Positions 1 to 5,673 of a DNA stretch of 7,913 bases are shown here, piece by piece. Origin of the DNA: Methanobacterium sp. (GTDB lineage: Archaea > Methanobacteriota > Methanobacteria > Methanobacteriales > Methanobacteriaceae); contig JAJRAE010000068.1 of NCBI GenBank assembly GCA_028682985.1, positions 1 through 7,913 on the forward strand. Direction: 5' to 3'. Made by a program: the position numbers and the translations under genes. The notes beneath the pieces were generated by a model. That model did not search any database. It was given only the letters and a program-made list of their open reading frames with translations, and was not told the DNA's origin. Position 1 is the stretch's first letter. Each line of letters begins with the position of its first letter.

Positions 1-293
1 TCACCATGAAATGCCATGCTATTACGGGCCAGATCTATCAGTTTGGCCTTCATACTGGGTTTTTTTAGGGAAAGGTTTATTATGGTATCCTTCAAGGGCA
101 CTACCTTAATCTTGAAATCATGCTTCAGGGTATACTGTAATTGTTCATGCTCCCGAAGGGCATCTATCTGACTGAAGGCCCGCTCATATAATGATGCAAA
201 AGGGTCCAAAAGTCCGAAGAACATCTCAATTCCCGGGGTATGCACCGCTACTTTCTTTAACCGGTCCCATTCTGCCTTTATCTTCCATGTCAA
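1..293 (-). CDS. Arginine deiminase / amidinotransferase-family protein, N-terminal part (runs off the left edge)
   Basis: The minus strand is open from the window edge, and about 97 codons are visible. Seen: the translation begins LTWKIKAEWDRLKKV, continues AVHTPGIEMFFGLLDP, and then has a helix with ALREHEQLQYTLK and a strand KIKVVPLKDTII. Known of the family: arginine deiminases start with a strand of the type 'L..V.VH.PG.E', followed by a segment with R.EH..L...L and an 'I.V..L.D' strand, so order and spacing fit. Members hydrolyse arginine to citrulline and ammonia or transfer amidino groups; the catalytic Cys, His and Asp lie outside the window, so the reaction cannot be fixed. There is no ATG in frame. 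A TTG at 293-291, nine bases after a GGGGG run, gives the family-like N-terminus. The frame stays open to a stop at 404-402 with another TTG at 392, but that stretch is low-complexity AT-rich DNA. Peptidyl- and dimethyl-arginine hydrolases of the same fold are alternatives. Confidence 0.72.
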   Translation of the reverse strand, partial: MTWKIKAEWDRLKKVAVHTPGIEMFFGLLDPFASLYERAFSQIDALREHEQLQYTLKHDFKIKVVPLKDTIINLSLKKPSMKAKLIDLARNSMAFHG

Positions 294-463
294 TTTAACA
301 GGCCCCCATAATTTTATAAATTGTTGATTCAGATCAAAAATCTTAGGTTTTCTAATATTATTATTGGATTTTATTTTTAAAAAAATTTTCAATTCAATTG
401 ATCATTTGGAATTAATCATTCCTAAATCCCATGTAATTGACATTTTAATTGGTAAAGTTTAAG

Positions 464-491
464 TATAGGTGATTATTAAACCTATAATAAG
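464..491 (+). promoter_or_regulatory. Candidate TATA box of the PRC-barrel/nadX unit overlapped by an operator-like palindrome
   Basis: Seen: TATAGGT (464-470) and ACCTATA (480-486) form a perfect inverted repeat with a 9-base spacer. The right arm runs into CCTATAATAAGT, which resembles an archaeal TATA box. Inference: transcription would start near 508-512 and leave a leader of roughly 85-90 bases. A dimeric repressor bound to the palindrome would block TBP. No other copy of the site was found in the window, so the operator role is speculative. Confidence 0.35.
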
Positions 492-540
492 TATTTTAAT
501 GATTTAAAGATTGATGTAGAAATAAGTGCATTTGAGGACA

Positions 541-560
541 ATCTTCTTTAAGGAGAAGAT
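541..560 (+). promoter_or_regulatory. Leader hairpin ahead of the PRC-barrel gene
   Basis: ATCTTCT (541-547) and AGAAGAT (554-560) are perfectly complementary around a six-base loop TTAAGG. The loop and right arm contain AAGGAGA, a Shine-Dalgarno-like string that would be partly paired. No start codon lies at a usable distance from it, and the true ribosome site of the gene is at 587-592. A small RNA stem in the 5' leader is the simplest reading; its function is unknown. Confidence 0.35.
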
Positions 561-596
561 AGAAAAGATACAAACAATAAGGTAAAAGGTGGTTTG

Positions 597-932
597 ATGG
601 TAGAATTATCAGCTTTGTATAATTTAGACGTGTACACAACCCGGGGAAAATATGTGGGAAGGATACAAGATGTAATATTGAACATTAAAAAAGGAAGAGT
701 ATCCACCTTAAAGGCTGTAGCCATGAATCCTGATAAGAAAAATGTGGGCATCAGGGATGTTATCAAGACAACTATAAACATTGTTCCTTCGGAAAGAGAT
801 GAGATAAGACCACTCCAGGAAGAAGGAAGCATAGACATACCTTATGAAAGAGTGCAGGCTGTGGGAGATATTTTATTAATCAGTCCGGAAATTGTCTCGG
901 AAGCTGCAGCTACTTCAGCAGTCACCCAGTAA
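597..932 (+). CDS. PRC-barrel domain protein
   Basis: Encodes a 111-residue soluble protein with no signal peptide or membrane segment. Residues about 3-85 read as a single PRC-barrel: an opening L..L..Y.L.VYT..G.YVG...DV segment, a short basic hairpin (NIKKGR) and a closing IPYERVQAVGDILLIS, which matches the 'I.Y..V..IGD.I.V' end of the YlmC/YmxH and RimM-type PRC fold. The last ~20 residues are Ala/Ser/Thr-rich and probably disordered. The start is ATG 597: AGGTGG at 587-592 leaves four bases before it, whereas the in-frame TTG at 594 would leave one. nadX begins 10 bases after the stop, so the two are probably co-transcribed. Known: short PRC-barrel proteins in haloarchaea (CdpB1/CdpB2) work with SepF in cell division, while other PRC proteins bind ribosomal or photosynthetic partners. 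The sequence does not show which role applies here. The domain call is firm and the function is open. Confidence 0.85.
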   Translation: MVELSALYNLDVYTTRGKYVGRIQDVILNIKKGRVSTLKAVAMNPDKKNVGIRDVIKTTINIVPSERDEIRPLQEEGSIDIPYERVQAVGDILLISPEIVSEAAATSAVTQ

Positions 933-942
933 GGTAATTATT

Positions 943-1707
943 GTGAAGGTGGGGATTTTAGGATGCGGCGCTATAGCTAATATAATCACTAATTTTGCAG
1001 CCGAAGGTAAGCTGGGCGTCGATCTCGAATTTTTTTATGACCGCGACATGGAGAGAGCGGAGAATCTTGCTTCTCAAGTAGACGGGACAGTAGTGCTTAA
1101 CATTGAAGACTTGCTTGACCGGGTGGACCTGGTAATTGAAACCGCATCCCCCCAGGCCGTTAAGGAGATAGTGCCCCAGATATTGGAAAGGGGTAAAGAT
1201 GTTATAGTTATGAGTGTAGGTGCTCTTCTTGATCATGAATTAATGAGTAACCTTAAAAAGATCGCCCAGGAACACGACTCCCGTATTTACGTACCCTCTG
1301 GGGCCATCGTTGGTTTAGACGGTGTTAAATCCGCCTCCATTGGTAAGATACAAAAAATTAGTCTAATAACCCGGAAAAACCCTAAATCTCTTGGTATTTC
1401 AGCTGAAACAGAAACAGTACTCTATGAAGGAAAAGCAGGGGATGCAGTAGAGAAATTCCCCATGAACATCAACGTAGCCGCCACTTTGAGCATAGCATGC
1501 GGCAAGGAAGTGGATGTTAAAATCATAGCCGACCCCAATGTGGACCGAAACAGCCACGAGGTCCATATGATAGGAGATTTTGGTGAGCTTAAAACCACAA
1601 CCCATAACATGAGGTGCTCCATAAATCCCAAAACAAGTGTGTTAGCCGCCTATTCTGCTATTAAACTACTTAAGAGTTTGAATGAGAATTTTCAGATTGG
1701 TACCTAG
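943..1707 (+). CDS. nadX: L-aspartate dehydrogenase
   Basis: Converts L-aspartate to iminoaspartate with NAD(P)+. NadA condenses iminoaspartate with dihydroxyacetone phosphate to quinolinate, the first steps of NAD synthesis in archaea that lack aspartate oxidase. Seen in 254 residues: an N-terminal Rossmann motif GILGCGAIAN (Gly7, Gly9, Ala12), an acidic residue after strand 2 (FYDRD), then the family signatures VPSGAIVGLDGVKSA (117-131) and NVAATLSIA (177-185). DPNVDRNSHEVHMIGDFGE (198-215) carries the probable catalytic His205. The length is normal for archaeal members (about 235-270). Start: GTG 943, preceded by AAGGTAAT (931-938), gives the expected MKVGILGCG N-terminus. The frame is open back to a TTG at 892 inside the PRC-barrel gene, but that would add 17 polar residues before the first strand. 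It lies 10 bases after the PRC-barrel stop, so is likely the second gene of that transcript. Confidence 0.93.
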   Translation: MKVGILGCGAIANIITNFAAEGKLGVDLEFFYDRDMERAENLASQVDGTVVLNIEDLLDRVDLVIETASPQAVKEIVPQILERGKDVIVMSVGALLDHELMSNLKKIAQEHDSRIYVPSGAIVGLDGVKSASIGKIQKISLITRKNPKSLGISAETETVLYEGKAGDAVEKFPMNINVAATLSIACGKEVDVKIIADPNVDRNSHEVHMIGDFGELKTTTHNMRCSINPKTSVLAAYSAIKLLKSLNENFQIGT

Positions 1708-1867
1708 AATTAATAATATTTATTTATATAAGAATTTTTTCTATTTTACGATAGATATTCTAAAATGAAATTAAAACTAAAAACAAATTTTTTTCTAAAT
1801 AAGGTAACTAATAAACCAGTTAACCAACTTATTTATTTTTAACTAAAAAATTATTATCTGATCAAAA
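1708..1867. other. AT-rich spacer between nadX and thg1: T-tracts and candidate thg1 promoter
   Basis: Seen: TTTATATAAG (1723-1732), a good match to an archaeal TATA box; T-rich runs at 1735-1747 and 1789-1795 that could end the nadX transcript; an imperfect palindrome AAGGTAAC ... GTTAACC between 1801 and 1825; and a second AT box ACTTATTTATTTTTAA near 1827-1842. The first box would give a leader of about 110 bases, the second a very short leader. I cannot choose between them. Confidence 0.4.
1735..1747 (+). terminator. Candidate T-tract terminator after nadX
   Basis: AGAATTTTTTCTATTTT begins about 25 bases after the nadX stop. Archaeal termination commonly needs only U-rich tracts without a hairpin, so this is the likeliest 3' end of the PRC-barrel/nadX transcript. 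A second seven-T run lies at 1789-1795. Confidence 0.4.
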
Positions 1868-2614
1868 ATGAAGGACTGCGAGATTTTCTCTAATTTAAAG
1901 GCCCCTTGCTCTTCCCGGCTGGTTGTTAGAATGGATGGTAGAAATTTTTCCAACCTGGCTTACCGCTTAGAACTGGAAAAACCCTATGACCGTATTTTTG
2001 TAAAAATAATGACTGATGCCTGTCTGGATTTCTTTAAAGAATTTGCACCAGGGTTTATCTACATCTTCTCAGATGAAGTTAACGTCTTACTGGATTATTT
2101 GCCCTTCTCTGGCAGGGTGGAGAAGATTAACTCAGTCTTTGCCAGTTTCATATCCAGCGCTTTCACCAGACACCTTTTAAACAGCAAATTCTGTGCTGAT
2201 TTGCAGGATATTAAACCAATCAGCTTCGACTCCCGGATAATTCCTCTGGATAACTTGGGGTTAGTGGAGTACTTTAAAGGAAGACAGAATGAAGCCTGGA
2301 GAAACTGTCTGAATGGCTATGCCTACTGGACACTCCGCATAAAGTATGGTAAAGAGGAGGCTGTGCAAATCCTGGATAAGAGAGAAAAACAGGGTTTACA
2401 TGAATTACTTTACCAGAACCAGATAAAAATTACCGAGGTACCTTCCTGGCAGAGGAGGGGTATTGCCATATACCGGGAAAAAATAGAGATAGAAGGTTAT
2501 AACCCTATAAAAGACAAAAAAGTCACTTCACAGCGGTTTAAACCCTATCTAGATTGTGATCTGCCCATTTTTAGTGGAGATTTTTTTTATTCTAAAAAGA
2601 TAATTAAGGAATAA
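1868..2614 (+). CDS. thg1: tRNA-His guanylyltransferase (archaeal Thg1 / Thg1-like 3'-5' polymerase)
   Basis: Adds G-1 to the 5' end of tRNA-His, the identity element for histidyl-tRNA synthetase, by 3'-5' nucleotide addition. Archaeal members can also repair truncated tRNA 5' ends in a template-dependent way. Seen in 248 residues: LVVRMDGRNFSNL (18-30) with the metal-binding Asp23; a PYDRIFVKIMTDA segment (39-51) matching the family's 'P.D.R....M..A' helix; FIYIFSDEVNVLL (63-75) with the second carboxylate pair Asp69-Glu70; and FDSRIIPLDN...EYFKGRQNEAWRNCLNGYAYW (120-154), the conserved palm-end motif. The yeast-type HINN motif is replaced by RNCLNG, as expected for archaeal or Thg1-like enzymes. 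The start is ATG 1868 with only a weak TGATC (1859-1863) upstream, which suggests a short-leader mRNA. The JAMM peptidase gene follows after 32 bases in the same direction. Family assignment is firm; whether its main job is G-1 addition or tRNA repair is not shown. Confidence 0.92.
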   Translation: MKDCEIFSNLKAPCSSRLVVRMDGRNFSNLAYRLELEKPYDRIFVKIMTDACLDFFKEFAPGFIYIFSDEVNVLLDYLPFSGRVEKINSVFASFISSAFTRHLLNSKFCADLQDIKPISFDSRIIPLDNLGLVEYFKGRQNEAWRNCLNGYAYWTLRIKYGKEEAVQILDKREKQGLHELLYQNQIKITEVPSWQRRGIAIYREKIEIEGYNPIKDKKVTSQRFKPYLDCDLPIFSGDFFYSKKIIKE

Positions 2615-2646
2615 TAAATTGGATTTACGTTTGGATACCGGTTATT

Positions 2647-3087
2647 ATGGAAAATTTAAGCCTGTTTCAGAGACTGATGAACTATTTGTTAGGCACAGAC
2701 AGGAAGATGTTTCAGGAGGTGAACATCGACCGGGAAGTGGTTGATGAAATCCTGCAGATTGCCCGGAATTCTTATCCAAAGGAATTTGTGGCCATGCTGC
2801 AGGGTAAGGTCAAAGATAATGTTCTACTCATTGATGGCCTGCTCTTTCTTCCCGGTGAGACCTCAGACCAGGGGGCGGTGATGAACTTGTTTATGATGCC
2901 TCTTATTGATGAGGGTATAGGCTCGGTGCACAGCCACCCCGGTTATAATGCCAATCCCTCCGGCGCTGATCTGCACTTCTTCTCCAAAAATGGATTATTT
3001 CATATGATCATAGCCCAGCCCTATACATTGGATAGTATAAATGCCTACAACAGTTTTGGTGAGCGGGTTGATTTTAAGGTCATATAA
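2647..3087 (+). CDS. JAMM/MPN-domain zinc metallopeptidase (Mov34/MPN/PAD-1 family)
   Basis: A 146-residue single-domain protein. The MPN core starts near residue 26 (VNIDREVVDEILQIA). The full JAMM zinc site is present: Glu46 in YPKEFVAML, then HSHPGYNANPSGAD with His95, His97, Ser105 and Asp108, exactly the H-x-H-x7-S-x-x-D spacing of active enzymes. Known: archaeal JAMM proteins cleave isopeptide or linear fusions of ubiquitin-like SAMP proteins (HvJAMM1), and bacterial relatives process ThiS/MoaD-type sulfur carriers. The substrate here is unknown. The first ~25 residues are amphipathic (SLFQRLMNYLLG) and lie outside the usual core. ATG 2647 is the only sensible start, with no strong ribosome site. 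Interestingly a perfect AGGAGGTGA lies inside the gene at 2714-2722, but an initiation after it would delete the first strand. It follows thg1 by 32 bases and may share its transcript. Confidence 0.9.
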   Translation: MENLSLFQRLMNYLLGTDRKMFQEVNIDREVVDEILQIARNSYPKEFVAMLQGKVKDNVLLIDGLLFLPGETSDQGAVMNLFMMPLIDEGIGSVHSHPGYNANPSGADLHFFSKNGLFHMIIAQPYTLDSINAYNSFGERVDFKVI

Positions 3088-3224
3088 TATCCTTCTTATT
3101 TATATTTCCCTTTATATTAGGTTAAATCATTAATAAAGGATTAGGGATACCTTTATAACTACTAAAATTTTATCTATTATTCAACTAATTTAAAAGAAAT
3201 ATAAGTTTATACGGAGTCGTTCCT
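3088..3224. other. Spacer before the secreted glycosidase-like gene; candidate promoter and palindrome
   Basis: AT-rich and without any ATG or GTG on the plus strand. Seen: a pyrimidine-rich run just after the JAMM stop (3090-3112) that could terminate it; TTTATATTA (3110-3118), a TATA-like box; a perfect inverted repeat ATAAAGG (3133-3139) / CCTTTAT (3150-3156) with a 10-base spacer; and GGAG (3213-3216), eight bases before ATT 3225. Assignment of the box as promoter is tentative. Confidence 0.35.
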
Positions 3225-3227
3225 ATT
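3213..3227 (+). promoter_or_regulatory. Ribosome binding site and putative ATT start codon of the secreted glycosidase-like gene
   Basis: GGAG at 3213-3216 is followed after eight bases by ATT (3225-3227), which begins an in-frame KNYLTITATVLILVLS segment typical of a signal peptide. No ATG, GTG, TTG or CTG occurs in this frame between the stop at 3186-3188 and TTG 3270. This Shine-Dalgarno spacing is the main reason to place the start here. Confidence 0.5.
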
Positions 3228-5561
3228 AAAAATTATTTAACAATTACAGCAACCGTACTTATTCTTGTTTTGTCCATCTGTGGATCAACTGTTGCAGCAA
3301 GCACCCAGAATAATTCATCCAGTGAGAATTACATAGTCCATAATCAGTCCCAAGTCTATTCAGAGGGAACTCTTACTATCAGAGGATACTGGATAAATAA
3401 TGGAGTCAGTGTTTTAAATACGATGAATGTATCTGCACTTAAAGATGCAGGTGTTACTGATCTATTTATATCTACTGATAAGAGCAATGTTCAAGGCAGT
3501 CTGGAACCATTTCTGAATAAATTCAATAATTCCGGGATAAGAATCCATGCTTGGATAGGTTGCTTTAAAAACGGCACCGCATGGTACGACCCGGGAACCA
3601 ATCCAGATCTGGTGAACAAACTGATAAACACTATAATCTCCATTTCCACCAATTATAACATCTCCGGAATACACCTGGACTCCGTGCGATATCCTGGAAC
3701 CGCTTACAAATACAATGGAACCCAGCATGTAACCGACTTTACACAGGATGTATACAATATTATACAGAATATTAACAGTCAGAACATCCCAAATAAGAAT
3801 AATATACTCTTATCAGCCGCTTTAATGCCTGAAACTAATCACAATGGTTATTATTATGGTCAAGATTACGGTATGCTAGCTCCCTATCTTGATTTCCTAG
3901 TGCCCATGATATATAAGGGCAACTACCAGGCAGGCACTAGCTGGATAGGCTCCACCACCAAATACATAGTGCAGGCTGCAGGTGGAAAACCAGTGGTCGC
4001 TGGAATACAGACCTACCGCAGCGATGACTATCCTGTCCCTATATCTGCCAGTGAACTAAACACTGATATCCAGACCGCCTTGGACAACGGCTCATCAGGC
4101 TACGTATTGTTCAAGTATGGGCTGACTGACACCAGCACATCAGGAGTTCCTTTTTACAGTAACACCTATCATGATGATATATTCCAGGCAGCAGCCTATG
4201 TCAAGGCTTATATCGAGAAATATGAGAATTTACCCTCCCAGGTATCCTTAAGTTCCTCTCTTGCTGATTATGTGGACATGCCCACATTTCTATACCTTTT
4301 AACTAAAAGCTTAAACTACCTTGATAGTGGTAAAACCACCTCATCTATCAGGGTTATAGATTATAACGACCCCACAAGTCCCCTAGAAACAGTTAAAAGC
4401 GGGACGCTGAATAAAAGTGAGTATCTGGATATTGCTAATAGTATATTATATTATATGAAGAGCAAGAGTTACGCTCCGGGCTACCGAAACAGCAGCCTGG
4501 ATAACATACCCTACCAGAACCTTATCTACGCCTACAGCAAAATCTTAAACTACTACGACCTTAACGGGGTATTACCATCCTCTGTATCGGTAAAACCGTT
4601 GTTATGGCCAGATGTAAAAACCACTGATCCAGCTGGAAACTCCACCAAGATCCCCATATCTTACCCTATAACCATCACCTTTGATGAGAACATAAAAGCA
4701 GGGGCTAATTACTCGGGGATATATCTTAAAAACCTGGCATCCGGCAGTAAAATAAGCATAACTAAGACGATCGTCGGAAACACCCTAATCATCAATTCTA
4801 ATAAACTGTATTTTACGTCTTATCAGGTTTATCTTCCGGAGGGGGCGGTTAAAAACTCAGTAAGTAACAGTTTAATAAGTGCTTACAGCTTTAAATTCAC
4901 CACCATACCCCCGGACACGGCCCCACCAGTGGTAAGTAAGACCAGCCCCACCAACAACGCCACTGGAGTCAGCCTTACCACGCCGGTAACCATCACTTTC
5001 AATGAAAATATCGTAAAAAGCGGGAACTACTCCGGCATCTATCTGAAGAACATTCTCACAGGGGCTAAAGTTAGTATAACCACCAGTATCAGTGGGAAAA
5101 TCCTGACTATAAAACAGGCCTCCAGCAGACTGTACAACACCACCTACCAGGTTTGTATACCGGCCGGTTCATTTAAAGATGTTTACGGCAACCGTTTAAA
5201 AAATGAATATACCTTCACCTTCGCCACCCAACCCAAAGACACCACCCCACCAGTGATAAGTAAGACCAGCCCCACCAACAACGCCACTGGAGTCAGTCTA
5301 ACCACACCCATCACTATAACCTTCAGTGAGAACATCATTTCTGGTTCTAAATTCTCCGGGATTTATATAAAGAATCTGGACACCGGGAAGATCGTGTCCC
5401 TGACATCCAAAACTATAAGCGGTAAAACCTTAACCATTAAAATGACCTCCAGCAGGATTAGTAAGAATAATTACCTGGTCTATCTGCCTGCCGGGGCTGT
5501 TAAAGATGCTGCCGGGAACTTACTTAAAGCGACCTATTCATTTAAGTTTAAAACGGCATAA
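3225..5561 (+). CDS. Secreted glycoside-hydrolase-like protein with pseudomurein-binding repeats and Ig-like domains
   Basis: Numbering from ATT 3225 gives 778 residues. In order: signal peptide (1-25: Lys2, hydrophobic 5-19, cleavage about VAA|S); a TIM-barrel glycosidase-like domain (about 48-315) with GIHLDSVRYPG (148-158), close to the 'GIH.D.IRYP' motif of GHL10/DUF187-type putative glycosidases, Asp152 being the candidate catalytic acid; two repeats of pseudomurein-binding type (about 319-367, AAAYVKAYIEKYENLPSQV...FLYLL; about 397-455, APGYRNSS...NLIYAYSKILNYYDLNG); and three SbsA/Big-type Ig-like domains (461-560, 563-668, 669-778), each with 'ITF.ENI...SGIYLKN' and a closing 'YSFKF.T'. 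Inference: an exported enzyme anchored non-covalently to the pseudomurein sacculus that hydrolyses a wall or surface glycan. The substrate cannot be read from sequence, and loss of activity (a pure wall-structure protein) is possible. The first conventional start, TTG 3270, would cut the signal peptide in half. A gene caller limited to usual start codons will choose 3270. Confidence 0.82.
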   Translation: MKNYLTITATVLILVLSICGSTVAASTQNNSSSENYIVHNQSQVYSEGTLTIRGYWINNGVSVLNTMNVSALKDAGVTDLFISTDKSNVQGSLEPFLNKFNNSGIRIHAWIGCFKNGTAWYDPGTNPDLVNKLINTIISISTNYNISGIHLDSVRYPGTAYKYNGTQHVTDFTQDVYNIIQNINSQNIPNKNNILLSAALMPETNHNGYYYGQDYGMLAPYLDFLVPMIYKGNYQAGTSWIGSTTKYIVQAAGGKPVVAGIQTYRSDDYPVPISASELNTDIQTALDNGSSGYVLFKYGLTDTSTSGVPFYSNTYHDDIFQAAAYVKAYIEKYENLPSQVSLSSSLADYVDMPTFLYLLTKSLNYLDSGKTTSSIRVIDYNDPTSPLETVKSGTLNKSEYLDIANSILYYMKSKSYAPGYRNSSLDNIPYQNLIYAYSKILNYYDLNGVLPSSVSVKPLLWPDVKTTDPAGNSTKIPISYPITITFDENIKAGANYSGIYLKNLASGSKISITKTIVGNTLIINSNKLYFTSYQVYLPEGAVKNSVSNSLISAYSFKFTTIPPDTAPPVVSKTSPTNNATGVSLTTPVTITFNENIVKSGNYSGIYLKNILTGAKVSITTSISGKILTIKQASSRLYNTTYQVCIPAGSFKDVYGNRLKNEYTFTFATQPKDTTPPVISKTSPTNNATGVSLTTPITITFSENIISGSKFSGIYIKNLDTGKIVSLTSKTISGKTLTIKMTSSRISKNNYLVYLPAGAVKDAAGNLLKATYSFKFKTA
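4921..4972 (+). repeat. Direct repeat copy 1 (start of Ig-like domain 2)
   Basis: This 52-base stretch matches 5245-5296 at 51 of 52 positions (g at 4932 against a at 5256), offset by 324 bases or 108 codons. It encodes the linker and first strand of the Ig-like domain, PP-VSKTSPTNNATGVS in both copies. The rest of the two domains has diverged much more at DNA level, so this segment looks recently duplicated or gene-converted. Confidence 0.9.
5245..5296 (+). repeat. Direct repeat copy 2 (start of Ig-like domain 3)
   Basis: Second copy of the 52-base repeat at 4921-4972, with one mismatch. The 324-base in-frame period equals one Ig-like domain, so recombination between copies would remove or add exactly one domain without a frameshift. 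Confidence 0.9.
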
Positions 5562-5574
5562 AAAAAAGGATTAC

Positions 5575-5595
5575 TTATTTTATAATTTAAAATAA
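5575..5595. terminator. AT-only palindrome between convergent genes, candidate terminator
   Basis: TTATTTTA (5575-5582) and TAAAATAA (5588-5595) are a perfect 8-base inverted repeat around a 5-base loop, starting 14 bases after the stop of the glycosidase-like gene. It contains no G or C, so as a hairpin it is weak. T-rich on both strands, it could serve as a U-tract terminator for either convergent transcript. Confidence 0.35.
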
Positions 5596-5648
5596 AACAT
5601 AACTAATCTTATTAATCAAAAAAATTATTTTGTAATAAATTAATAATA

Positions 5649-5669
5649 AAGGAGCTATTAAAACTCCTT
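5649..5669 (-). terminator. Candidate terminator hairpin downstream of serA
   Basis: AAGGAG (5649-5654) and CTCCTT (5664-5669) form a 6-base stem with a 9-base loop, directly after the serA stop on the minus strand. It is followed on that strand by an AT-rich stretch and a T7 run (complement of 5619-5625). Short, but the position is right for the serA 3' end. Confidence 0.45.
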
Positions 5670-5673
5670 ATTT

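Larger units (their letters stand above)
294..596. other. AT-rich divergent intergenic region
   Basis: This 303-base stretch separates the minus-strand deiminase-like gene from the plus-strand PRC-barrel gene. It is very AT-rich and the ATGs inside it are followed almost at once by stops, so I see no small gene. It holds a perfect 7-base inverted repeat (464-470 / 480-486) over a TATA-like box and a perfect 7-base hairpin (541-560) in the presumed leader of the PRC-barrel gene. Poly-A/T runs at 364-390 lie on the deiminase side and could belong to its promoter. Confidence 0.7.

Noticed and set aside
548..838. 96-codon open frame on the minus strand opposite the PRC-barrel gene
   Set aside because: It lies antisense to a clearly conserved protein, its translation resembles no family and it has no ribosome site.
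892..942. Upstream TTG extension of nadX
   Set aside because: It adds 17 polar residues ahead of the Rossmann strand and overlaps the PRC-barrel gene, while GTG 943 has AAGGTAAT upstream and gives the family N-terminus.
3270..3272. TTG 3270 as start of the glycosidase-like gene
   Set aside because: It cuts the signal peptide core in half and has no ribosome site, and the remaining protein would lack an export signal although it has extracellular domains.
3276..3287. Lipobox at the Cys of LSICGS in the signal peptide
   Set aside because: The residue before Cys is Ile, where Gly, Ala or Ser is expected, and a normal VAA|S cleavage site follows.
3462..3728. 88-codon minus-strand frame inside the glycosidase-like gene
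   Set aside because: It is a shadow of the plus-strand coding region, with no recognisable domain or start signal.
4921..5296. Repeats as a CRISPR array or mobile element ends
   Set aside because: There are only two copies, they lie in frame within Ig-like domains, and no spacers, transposase or target-site duplication are present.
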